A DNA stretch of 64,000 nt. It comes from JBBRHH01 sp963788015. GTDB lineage: Bacteria > Planctomycetota > Phycisphaerae > Tepidisphaerales > Tepidisphaeraceae. The stretch lies in assembly GCA_963788015.1 (NCBI GenBank), contig CAWBEY010000003.1:186001-250000 (forward strand), read 5' to 3'. Position numbers and translations under genes: made by a program. How positions within the stretch are numbered: the first letter of the stretch is position 1; the number at the start of each line of letters is the position of its first letter. Below, piece after piece: positions 26,701 through 34,040 of this stretch. A model generated the notes under the pieces. The model made no database searches. It was not told where the DNA came from and saw only the letters and a program-made list of their open reading frames with translations.

Positions 26701-27987
26701 GCCCGGGATGGTTGGAACATTGGCCGTGCCTGACAGCGCGACGTTGAATTGGCCTGCCCCCGCGCCCACGGCGGTGTTGCCATTGCTGCTGCCGCCGACG
26801 TAGGTGGTCCCGGTGTAGGTGTTGACGCCGGTGAGGGTGATTGATCCGGTGGTTCCAGCGGCTGGATTGCGGTAGGCGCCGTTGTCGAGATAGACGCTCA
26901 GATGACTGCTCACGGCATCATCGATGATGTTGGAGTTGATGATGGCGGGCTGCGACACTGAGTGAATGAAGAGCTCGAAATTACCCACGGCGGTGCCGGT
27001 AGCGCCGCCGACGGTGATGTTTCCGCGAACAGCAGCGGTCCCCAAACTGTGGGCGCCGAGGTCGGCCAGGAGCCCGCCGCTGACCAGGTTCAGCGTGTCA
27101 GTGGCGGTGTTGAATGCCACGTTGCCGGAGGCGGCGTTGAGGTTGATAGAGTTGTAGGAAGTCAAGGCGCCGGCGGGAAGCGTAACGGTACCGGCGGCGG
27201 TGAGCTTGAGATTCGTGGCGGCGTTGGACGCGGGCAAAGTTGCCGAGGATGTGTAGGTGGCGACGACCACGCCATTGGTGGTGTCGTAGCCGGCGAAGTC
27301 GTTATAGCCCCACAGTGCCCACCCACCAATGAAGGGCGTCGTTGTGGTAGCGGCGGGGGTGCCGGTGGTGTTGAGGTTATTGATGATGATGTGAGCATTG
27401 AGCGATCCCGGGTTACCGAGAGCTCCCGCGAGACCAGAAGTGGTGCCCGCACCAGTTATAGTATTGGTGAAGTTAACGATGCCTTGGCCAGCAACGCGGT
27501 TCAATGTTCCGATAGTCAGTGAGGCGCCGCCGGCATTGGCGACGGTGGCCATGATATTGGAAGCGCCTGAATTGAGTGTGATCGATCCGACGCTTTGAGC
27601 GCTGGCGTTACCCGCGGCGCCCAGGTAAAGCAGATCTGCCCCGTCCATGGTGATGGCGACATTGGCAGGAAGCCGCGCGATATCGGACAGACCCGTGTTG
27701 TCCAGTTGAAGCTCGGTGCGACGCAGCGCAATCGACGATGTGCTCAGAATGCTGCCGGAGTCCTTAAGGATCGTCAGGCCGCCGTCAAAGACGCTGGTGC
27801 CGGTGTAGTTGCTGGGGGAAGTGAGGGTGAACGTATAGCCGCCAGAACGTTGGAAGTTGATGCTGCGGTTATTGGTATCAAGACTGCCGATGACGCCGGC
27901 GAAGGTTTGACTCGCATTGTTGAGGCTGGCGCGGAAAGTCGGTGTGCCGGCGCCGGTATTGGTGATGGTCCCGCCGGTGTTGGGCAA
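20746..27987 (-). CDS. Giant adhesin, segment 10: repeats and first PA14 domain
   Basis: A 2,413-codon frame. It contains dozens of regular strand repeats (LTKVGAGTLTLTTSSTYVGG), the third W-module DTWTGAVDNTWQ near 22690, and a PA14 domain at about 21690-21145. The PA14 domain shows FTPTVTGVHTFSLTVDDNAD, FWIDLNRNGVFDAGED and YKIAITHEDTGG. PA14 domains bind glycans in many adhesins and glycosidases. The in-frame reading ends near 20930 at a GC-rich short repeat; the last 60 residues (proline-rich) are off-frame. It overlaps segment 11 by four bases in the raw frames. Confidence 0.75.
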   Translation of the reverse strand: MPNTGGTITNTGAGTPTFRASLNNASQTFAGVIGSLDTNNRSINFQRSGGYTFTLTSPSNYTGTSVFDGGLTILKDSGSILSTSSIALRRTELQLDNTGLSDIARLPANVAITMDGADLLYLGAAGNASAQSVGSITLNSGASNIMATVANAGGASLTIGTLNRVAGQGIVNFTNTITGAGTTSGLAGALGNPGSLNAHIIINNLNTTGTPAATTTTPFIGGWALWGYNDFAGYDTTNGVVVATYTSSATLPASNAATNLKLTAAGTVTLPAGALTSYNSINLNAASGNVAFNTATDTLNLVSGGLLADLGAHSLGTAAVRGNITVGGATGTAVGNFELFIHSVSQPAIINSNIIDDAVSSHLSVYLDNGAYRNPAAGTTGSITLTGVNTYTGTTYVGGSSNGNTAVGAGAGQFNVALSGTANVPTIPGDLVITGGNDSNASFVTLNAAGQIASTSNVTVNGLATLALNGSNDTIASLTFNDNGGSFNYLGPSVTTGAGTLTVNGAITSSNVDNYYVAAPLISGLLSLPSGVYTIQADTPTGSPAQISLSITAAISGAGGITKTGGGALTLSGGNSYTGNTIVNAGTLNVSSTTALGAAANSLNVNNPNTGAGTAVIVNINNAVTIGSLASTIANPSSGTNSATINLVGVALTDNQVGNTSFTGVLAGTGGFTMGASSAGTLTLTGTNTYTGVLTLSGGTLNAVTAGINGSNTTSGIVFSGGTLQAATGGITTGKAVTMTGTGTFDTNGNDSILSGLITYTSNLTKTGTGTLTISGASNTGAGGLTISNGTVMSGNTAVNLIGTGSVFFANNANVPTLDLNGNNLTIAPLSGAGTNGVVTNNNTGTSTLTIGAAGSQIFAGTIKDGATGKMALTVNSAAATQFLTGVNTYTGLTTLTAGILNINSNVALGSTSGTIAPLTLTGGTLQYAVGATNTDISGRTVTLGAGGGIIDTNGNNVTFANPLTLGTGTITKTGAGTLFLGGTNSYTGLTIVRNGTLNLQSGVSLTATVGLDVGGAAAPGAVMAVNGGAVTVGASGIGIGEAQTSNPNSTGTLYLSAGSITAANTNTIGWNTTGGTAASGTFYQTGGSYTQSGGDFYVGVKGAGSGVPVGVYNISGGTFTGASAKTLFVAAGGGSTGGAVGTLNIDGTAAVTVPTNGAFNTSTTPGTATINLGGGTLTTPAWSSVASTTLNMFNGGKLQANVASATWLGSTGAVNLYAGAGGGVIDTNGLAMTITQAFANPTGSGVTSFNVNAADSTTVFASPPSLTFNGGTGTNATGYATLDSSGHIASFIITNPGSYSIAPTSVTIAGSTESLTPVVASNSTGGLTKVGAGTLTLTTSSTYVGGTTVNAGTLTINTGVALGGATNSLTVNNPNSGAGTAVVLNLNSAQTIASLAGTVANPSSGTNSATINLTGAATILTVNQTGNTSYASVLAGTGGLTMGASGTGALTLSGANSYTGGTILNGGNLVLGSSNVITAGAIVSGPVGTAALTLSGGKLSDNGGASVLANAVNINAGTSSFGGTGSLTLDGSGVTTPTVVTLSGTPTLNVTNTTIFASAVTGTGFTKTGAGTLELRNAANSFAGGISVTGGTLRLNNAGNNVTGANAISVSAGSTLVSTSLVNGAVTIGNGTTSGVLDPHLNSTSFGTMTIANALTLNTGSVLDFNYGSGSTDQINLTGGSGILTLNGTSTLNLVQNGGLSDGIFQLITSPSAALGSGAINLGTVPTFGHFQLMNVVSGQTYNPTFGSSFTATSSGIDLIVAATHDTWTGAVDNTWQVNSPITGVGNWTSDSGPQGNVFLNGDAVTFDDNGANRNITVAAGGVQPFSVTVNNSNGIDYTIGGGAIAGTGGIVKTNTGTLTLTGANTFTGPVVIKQGILTANSIADSGTSALGFGTSLVLGDTTNNTAGTLQYTGATATTGRALTVAGQGGTIDTGTNNITFSGASTGSGTITKMGSGTLALSSAANTYTGSLAVQNGTLSTASFGAGTAGTTLTIGSAGNSATYQYTGASAVENRAVATAGTSATINVTSAATTLTLGGNISGATALTVSGSGTLSVAGNNSQAGLKISSGATVNANVTGANTILGGGAVTLSGGTLNVVGSNINPVGLSASLFLPNAGSPNLAATMLTFLASSSAAMPKTLNQDLTFTDNPASTFFNAPIIANTAGNNFNFSDLYTGFFTPTVTGVHTFSLTVDDNADFWIDLNRNGVFDAGEDVVTKHGSGTLSNTTTLTAGLSYKIAITHEDTGGTSIMTAQFSEPAGGTITSLTNINPSTQGTRWTTGVGTVGFSTTDVVLTTDSVLNVSSAASFRTLIPTAGQTLNLTSGAVRFAGTDLSTTNPLKVNVSSGASLALARWAMPAAQASSPSPRPGWDKSPLTTPPSPARWPAAAPTTSTAPALFSPHRPPPPPPFVE

Positions 27988-27998
27988 GAGTGCTGGAG

Positions 27999-29144
27999 CT
28001 ATTCAGATTCGAGTGCGAGCTGGCTGTTGCCGAAAAGGTCAAGCGTGCCGCCGCCATTTACCGTCAGGATTTGAAGAGCTACGGAACCGGGAGCAGCCTG
28101 GATCGGAGCGGCCAAAGTGTTGGTGCCGCCGTTGAGGCGAAGAATGCCGCCGTTGATGGTCGTATTGCCAAGATAGGTCTCGGCAGTGTTAAGAATCAGT
28201 GTGCCGCCGTCAGCCTTCGTCAGCCCTCCCACCGTGCCGGAGTTCGCCTGGCCGTTGCCGATCGCTCCCGTCACGTTCAACGTCGCGCCACTCAAGACGT
28301 GAACGATTCCCTCGACCGTCCCCGCCGCGCCTGCGCCGAAGTAGAGGTTGCCGACGTTGATGCTCGAGTTGGCCGTGGCGAGAATGCCGCCGCTGGTGAC
28401 CGTGAGCGCCTGGCCGGCGGTTCCGGTGACGGCCGCTCCGCTATTGAGCGTCAGGGAGTTGACGGTGATGTTGCCGCCCAGCGCCGCCGCGCCCGAGGCA
28501 AGCATCACGTTGGTCGTGGCGCCTGCGGCAAGCGACGCAGCGTATTCACCGCCTGTGAGAAGGCGCACGCCGGTGCCGCCCTGGGCCCATGTGACGAATC
28601 CGGTGCCGCTGCCGCCGACGGTTGTATCGCCGAGGATGGAGGGGGCGATGCTGATGGTGGTCGTGCCCGCGCCGCCGAGGCCGCCAACAATGAACCCGGC
28701 TGGAAATGCGTTGGTGTCAACCAGGTTGGCCACATTATTGCCCGCCGTACCTCCCAGACCCGTGCCGGTGATTACAGCGGTCGCACCGACCGCACGGGTG
28801 ATGGCCGTTGCGGTAACTGTGGTGGTGCCGCTGGTGGCGGGCGTGATGTTGATGGCGCTGCCGCCGAGTCCAAACGCGAGCGTGGAGACGGTTTCTGAAG
28901 AGTTAGTCACGGCCGCGTCCGAGCCGAAGTAATTGAACGTGCCACCCTGAAGAGTCAGGGCCTTCCCGCCCAGGCGGCTGTTGATATTGACGCTGGTCAA
29001 AGCAGTGCGATTGTCGAGGGTGAGGGCGCCACCGGCATTGACGGTGTCGGTAGCCGATAAGATCGTCCCACCCGCGCCGCCGCTGCTCAATAGCTTTACG
29101 GTGCCGCCACTGACGGTCAGGTTGCCGGTGGAGGTAAGGCGCAC
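27999..29144 (-). CDS. Giant adhesin, segment 9
   Basis: Continues segment 8 (STGNLTVSGGTVKLLSSGG) to about 27995, where STLALESE-type sequence at the end hands over to segment 10. It holds several repeats of the type LTKADGGTLILNTAETYLGN. Confidence 0.65.
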   Translation of the reverse strand: MRLTSTGNLTVSGGTVKLLSSGGAGGTILSATDTVNAGGALTLDNRTALTSVNINSRLGGKALTLQGGTFNYFGSDAAVTNSSETVSTLAFGLGGSAINITPATSGTTTVTATAITRAVGATAVITGTGLGGTAGNNVANLVDTNAFPAGFIVGGLGGAGTTTISIAPSILGDTTVGGSGTGFVTWAQGGTGVRLLTGGEYAASLAAGATTNVMLASGAAALGGNITVNSLTLNSGAAVTGTAGQALTVTSGGILATANSSINVGNLYFGAGAAGTVEGIVHVLSGATLNVTGAIGNGQANSGTVGGLTKADGGTLILNTAETYLGNTTINGGILRLNGGTNTLAAPIQAAPGSVALQILTVNGGGTLDLFGNSQLALESE

Positions 29145-32079
29145 TGGTCAAGCTGAGCGTGCCGGTGCCGATCTTGAGCAGGGCCGGATTGTTGGTCGTG
29201 ATGAGGCCGGAGAAGGTGGTCGAGGTGCCGTCCGCGCCGACTGTCAGCGTCGGGCTGCCGTTGTTGCTGATGATCGTGCCGCCGCCGCTCAAGGAACCGA
29301 TGACGTCGGCGACGTTGTTCAGATCATAAATTGCGCCGGTGTTGAGGTTGACACGCGTCGAATCGGGCACCACGTTGGCCACGGTCGGCTCGAATGTCGC
29401 GCCGCTGAGCACGTTGATGATGCTTCCAAGAGTGCCTCGATTTCCGGCCGCGCTCACGAGCACGCTGCCGGCTTTGAGCAGGCCGTCGGTGCTGCCCGCG
29501 CTGCCGATGTTCAGCGTGTTAGTGGTCAGGTCAAAGTCTTCGGCGACGGTCAGGTTTGCGCCTGTGGTGGCCGCAAAGGTCCCACCGCCCGAGCCGATGG
29601 TGATGTAACCATTGGCGGTAGCAGCGAGTGTGCGGGCCGACGAGTCATTGGTTATCACGCCTCCGACGCCGCTGGTGGCGGAGAGTGTGAGCACGGAAGC
29701 GGGAGACGCGGGGCTGGCGACCAGTGTGTTCGTACCGCCGGCCAGTTCATATATGCTTGACGAGCCGAAGCGCGACACAAGGCTGGTGATCGAGTCCACG
29801 CCGGCACGCGCGATGACGCCTGGGCTGACATTGACGGTCTGTGTGCCGCTGATGCCAAGGGCGCCGGTAATATCGAAGATCGAGCCGGTTAATGCGGTGA
29901 TCGTGCCTGTGCCGCTGAGCTGCGAGAAATTGTCATTGAAGACGATACGGGAGCCGCTTTCGAGGGTGACGGAGCCGTTCATGGGGCCGACCACGGTGGC
30001 CGTGCCACTCATATCAATGGTGCTGCCGGCTTGCGCGATGAGACCAGCGGCGGTGGTTCCAGCGACGCCGCCCAATGTATTGTTCTGGTTTAAGACGATC
30101 TGACTACCGGGGGTGAGGATAAAATTGTTAACACCACTGTAGTTGGCCGTGCCGACGCCCGCCCCAACGGCCGCGGTCCCGGAGTCAAGTGTAAAGGGAC
30201 CGCTGATGTAGACGTTAACTTTGCCGCCACCGGTGGGATTGATAATGGACGTGGTTGCAGCATTCTGGGCATTGCCGAGCGTAAAAGTCGCGGACGTACC
30301 CGCGACGTTCAGGCCCTGCAGGGTGAAGTCGCTGTTGGCGATGATCGTGCCCTGCGTGAACGATCTGGACGAGCGATCCGTGCTGATGCCTTTCCAGGGT
30401 GTTCCGGCGCCGACCTGCAGCGTCGTGGTGGACGTCCCGAAAGTCGCTCCAATGCCGTAATAATAATTGGGCGTGGTGCCAAGGCCCTGAATAGTGTTCG
30501 CGGCGACGCCGGCCGCGCCGGCGGGGACAACTTGGTGGGCTATGATGGCGTCAGGCTGAAGCACGATCTGCCCACCAGCGGTGAGAGTCGAGACGCGGGT
30601 CAGGCCGGTAAGGGCGGTCCCGCTGGTAAAACCTTCGATGACACTGGCGGCATTAATCGTGAATCGGTCGCCGGTGGCGTTATAGGTGTTGGCGCTGTTG
30701 AGGACAATCATGCCCCCTTCCGATGCGGTAAAGCCGCCCGTGGAGGTGGTGGTGCCGGAGACATTGAGATTCAACTGCGCGTTATCGACCAGCACTGATC
30801 CGCCCGTGCCCAGCGACCCAACTGCCGCGGCGGTCGCGGTGATGCCGGTCATAAAATAGCTGCCGCCCGAATAGGTGTTATTCGGAGCATTGATCACCAG
30901 CGTGCCGGGGCGGCGGGCAACCAAGGCCGTGCCGCCGGCGTTGGGGCCGTCGGCAATGTTTGATTCGATTGTGTCGGTCGTTGCGGCGTTGGAACCGAGG
31001 TAAATGTCGAGTTCTCCCGTGCTCGATTTCAGGACTCCTCGAATGCCCGCGGTACCCACGCTATGGGTTGCAGCTGTTGTGGCATTGTTGAACATGAGCC
31101 CGCCCTGCGCAAAGGTGAGGACGTCGGTACCACCCGTGAAAGTGATGTTTTGAGCAGCGGCTGAAGTAAGATTGACGGTATTGACGGTCTGACCGCCGCC
31201 AGTCACGGCGACTGCGGCGGCAGTGACGACGTTAACGGCATCCGCCGCGGGGAAATTGGCCGTTCCGATAGCGCCGAGGCCAAATGTTGTGTTATAGGCG
31301 GTAAAATTGACGGCGGCGGCAGTAACCCACCCGGGAAGAATTTGATTATTTGTCGTGGCCACTCCGCCGATGGCGTCGATAAACACGCGACCAGCGGCGC
31401 CCGTAGTACCGAGCGTGCCGGTTGCCGCGTTAGCCACCAATATGCCACCTGTATTGTGCACCAGATTGGTGATTTCGAGTTCCGCACCCTGGGTATGTGC
31501 GTTGGCAGCCACCGCGTTGCTGCTTCCCTGGGCCAGGGTGACAGTCCCCACCTTCTCTCGCAGCGCGCCGCTTGTCGCAACATCGAAATTGATCGCTCCA
31601 CCCGCCAGGATGATTGGCGTGTTATCGTTGATACGGTCGGCATTATTGACGGCGGCGAACTGCGAGTTTAGCGCGTTGAAACTGTCCAGTGCCAGCGTTG
31701 AGCCAGTGAAGATCGATATCGAGCTGGGCCCGCCCGAGCCGGCGTTGTTCAACGTGCCGTTGTTAATCAGCTTCACGGTGCCCGCGTTGTATGCAAGTGT
31801 CAGCGCGCCAGTGTAGCCGGATTGATTGGTGACGAGATTCAGAGTTCCAGAGCCCGTTTTCGACAGCGGACCGCTGCCGCTGAGCGTGCCGGTGTAGGTC
31901 AATACACTGAGGGACGGCACGCCGCCGCCGCCAGCGTTCTGCATATCGATCGCGCCGCCATTGACCCCGATGGCAATGTTGCGCGAGATCATGTTGCCGA
32001 CGTCAGTCAAGCCGGTGCCCGTGGTGCCGGTTCCAGACTGGAATATGCCGCCATTGAGGGTGATCGACCCCGTGCCCAA
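28903..32079 (-). CDS. Giant adhesin, segment 8
   Basis: A 1,058-codon frame. Repeats here are more degenerate than elsewhere and less glycine-rich, with stretches such as RINDNTPIILAGGAINFDVA. That suggests an older or differently evolving part of the passenger. The in-frame reading ends near 29150, where arginine/histidine-rich off-frame sequence begins. Confidence 0.65.
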   Translation of the reverse strand: MGTGSITLNGGIFQSGTGTTGTGLTDVGNMISRNIAIGVNGGAIDMQNAGGGGVPSLSVLTYTGTLSGSGPLSKTGSGTLNLVTNQSGYTGALTLAYNAGTVKLINNGTLNNAGSGGPSSISIFTGSTLALDSFNALNSQFAAVNNADRINDNTPIILAGGAINFDVATSGALREKVGTVTLAQGSSNAVAANAHTQGAELEITNLVHNTGGILVANAATGTLGTTGAAGRVFIDAIGGVATTNNQILPGWVTAAAVNFTAYNTTFGLGAIGTANFPAADAVNVVTAAAVAVTGGGQTVNTVNLTSAAAQNITFTGGTDVLTFAQGGLMFNNATTAATHSVGTAGIRGVLKSSTGELDIYLGSNAATTDTIESNIADGPNAGGTALVARRPGTLVINAPNNTYSGGSYFMTGITATAAAVGSLGTGGSVLVDNAQLNLNVSGTTTSTGGFTASEGGMIVLNSANTYNATGDRFTINAASVIEGFTSGTALTGLTRVSTLTAGGQIVLQPDAIIAHQVVPAGAAGVAANTIQGLGTTPNYYYGIGATFGTSTTTLQVGAGTPWKGISTDRSSRSFTQGTIIANSDFTLQGLNVAGTSATFTLGNAQNAATTSIINPTGGGKVNVYISGPFTLDSGTAAVGAGVGTANYSGVNNFILTPGSQIVLNQNNTLGGVAGTTAAGLIAQAGSTIDMSGTATVVGPMNGSVTLESGSRIVFNDNFSQLSGTGTITALTGSIFDITGALGISGTQTVNVSPGVIARAGVDSITSLVSRFGSSSIYELAGGTNTLVASPASPASVLTLSATSGVGGVITNDSSARTLAATANGYITIGSGGGTFAATTGANLTVAEDFDLTTNTLNIGSAGSTDGLLKAGSVLVSAAGNRGTLGSIINVLSGATFEPTVANVVPDSTRVNLNTGAIYDLNNVADVIGSLSGGGTIISNNGSPTLTVGADGTSTTFSGLITTNNPALLKIGTGTLSLTSAPYLHRQPDRQWRHRKAIEQRRRGWDDLIGYRHRQCRWRPHPRQSHCFDQRQYQQPPGREGPDSSGWHVQLLRLGRGRD

Positions 32080-32732
32080 TTCAACATCGCGGACAGGCGC
32101 AATGTACCGCCCAGAATGTTCGTGCCACCCGTATAGGTGCTGGCTGCGCCAAGCGTGGTGGTGCCAGTTCCGTTCATCTCAACGACTGTGCCGGAAACAG
32201 CATCCGTGAGGCTGTTGTATAGGGACAGGTATGCTCCGCCGCCGCCAAAACGAAGGGTTTTGCTGCCTGAATCGGGAGTGAGCGTCACCCCTGCTGCGAT
32301 TGAGCTGGCGCTGCTGGCCCCCAACCGGAGGTTAGCGCCGTTGGGCAGTGTCTGGAAGTTCAATGCGTTGCTGCCGCCCGCGGTGAAGGTGTTTACACCG
32401 TGAAGCGTGAGAGCGGTAAAGGTTGAGGAGGCGTTGAGGACGGTGGCGGGATTGACGTCGCCTCCAAGGTCAAGTGTACCGCCGGCGGCCACGGTGACGG
32501 AGTTGGCAGCCACGCCCGCGGTGCTGTCGAGGCGGAAGGTTGCGCCCTGATGCGACTGCGGTCGCACTGGAAGTCGCGATGCTTCCGGATACTTCGAGCA
32601 GGCCGCCGTTGACGGCCGTAGCGCCGGTGTAGAGGTTGGTTTGGCTGAGGAGTGCGTTACCGGTGTAGGTGGCGTCGAGCGTGAGGCCGCCCGAGCCGGC
32701 CGACCAGGCGGCGGACTGACCAAAGTTTCCAT
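32007..32732 (-). CDS. Giant adhesin, segment 7
   Basis: In-frame from about 32555 (GATFRLDSTAGVAANSVTVA) to about 32075. Contains the long strand motif KTLRFGGGGAYLSLYNSLTD and a standard repeat TTLGAASTYTGGTNILGGTL. The first 60 or so residues of this frame are off-frame and overlap segment 6. Confidence 0.6.
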   Translation of the reverse strand: METLVSPPPGRPARAASRSTPPTPVTHSSAKPTSTPALRPSTAACSKYPEASRLPVRPQSHQGATFRLDSTAGVAANSVTVAAGGTLDLGGDVNPATVLNASSTFTALTLHGVNTFTAGGSNALNFQTLPNGANLRLGASSASSIAAGVTLTPDSGSKTLRFGGGGAYLSLYNSLTDAVSGTVVEMNGTGTTTLGAASTYTGGTNILGGTLRLSAMLNWARGRSPSMAAYSSLEPAPRAPA

Positions 32733-33144
32733 TGCCCTTGAGCGTTAGCCGATTGCCATTGTCCGTGATCGCGCCCAGAGTGAGCAAGGAGATTCCGCCG
32801 GCGGTCGGATTGGTGATGTTGAAGATCAACGCGCCTGAGAGCGTTGTGGCGCCAAATGTGATCCCGGCCGTGCCGGCGGCCACGTTGGGCCCGCCCGAGA
32901 TATTCAAAGTCTGTGCGCCGATGCCCAATGTGCCGAGGGTGTAAGTATTGCCCGAGGTGGCGGCCGCTGCCACGTCAGAAATGATCGTGGACGTGGCGCT
33001 TACGGTTGTATTGCGTGAGAAACTCAGGTTCGTGCCGGAGGCGTTGGTCAAGCTCAGCGTGCCTCCACCCAAGCTTAGTGTGCCCGCGCCAGGCGCCGAC
33101 CACTGACGTTCCCACCACAGTGCCGCTGTTGACGGCCAGGGCAC
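32470..33144 (-). CDS. Giant adhesin, segment 6
   Basis: Continues segment 5 with GAGTLSLGGGTLSLTNASG and the third copy of the 519-bp tandem repeat (TYTLGTLGIGAQTLNISGG). The in-frame part ends near 32560, where a strand repeat (NGGLLEVSGSIATSSATAVA) runs into off-frame sequence. Confidence 0.6.
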   Translation of the reverse strand: MPWPSTAALWWERQWSAPGAGTLSLGGGTLSLTNASGTNLSFSRNTTVSATSTIISDVAAAATSGNTYTLGTLGIGAQTLNISGGPNVAAGTAGITFGATTLSGALIFNITNPTAGGISLLTLGAITDNGNRLTLKGNGNFGQSAAWSAGSGGLTLDATYTGNALLSQTNLYTGATAVNGGLLEVSGSIATSSATAVASGRNLPPRQHRGRGCQLRHRGRRRYT

Positions 33145-34040
33145 CGGTGAAGGTGTTGGCCTGATTCAGCGTCAATGTGCCAGAACCGTTGTAGGTAATG
33201 CCGCCACTGCCCGCACCCCAAATGCCCGTCTGCACCACGTTGCCGGTCCCGTTGATGGTGGGTGTGAAGGTGCTGTTGGTTACTGCGCCCAATGTCAACA
33301 CCGTTGTGCCGCCGGCCGCCGGGTTGTTGATGGTGAACGTGGGGTTGGCGGTCGAAAGAGTAACCGTGCCGAACGTCATGCCGGCCGTGCCGCTGTTGAC
33401 GTTTGCTCCGCCGGCGATGGTGAGGGTCTGTCCGCTGATGCCGAGGGTGCCGAGAGTGAAGGTGTCGCCTGCATTATTGGGAACGGTAACGTCGGAGGTG
33501 ATTTTCGCGGTACCGGTGATCGTCGTGTTGCGAGAGAAGCTGAGATTCGTTCCCGTGGCATTGGTCAATTGCAGATTACCGCCAGCCAGTGAGATTGTCC
33601 CGGCGCCCAGTGCTCCGGCGACGGAGGTGCCAACCACGGTGCCGCTGTTCAAAGTCAGGATGCCGGTGAAGGTGTTGGCCTGATTGAGCGTCAGCGTGCC
33701 GGTGCCACTGTAAGTGATGCCGCCGCTGCCCGCGCCCACACGCCTGACTGCGCCATGCTGCCAGTGCCGCTGATGATGGGCGTGAAGGTGCTGTTGGTCA
33801 CAGCGCCCAGAGTTAAAAGCGTCGTGCCGCCGCTGGTTGGGTTGGCGATATTGAAGGTGGCGGCGCCGGTCAGGGTCGTGGCCCCAAGAGTAATTCCCTC
33901 GGTGCCGGTGGTGACGTTGCCGCCGCCGCCGACATTTAACGTAAATGCGCCAATCGAGAAGAGTTCCAAGGTTTGTGTGTGTAACACCCGTGGTACCGCC
34001 AGCGGTGTCAGAGGTAAGGGTTGAATTGTTGGCCACAACT
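32600..34040 (-). repeat. Three-copy 519-bp tandem repeat in the giant gene
   Basis: A unit of about 173 codons recurs three times. Anchor motifs are TLTLNQANTFTG near 33690 and 33170, and a diverged form near 32640. The strand TFTLGTLGISGQTLTIAGGA and its variants are in each copy. The first two copies are the most alike. Two compensating frame breaks and a third break fall inside this array. Confidence 0.65.
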
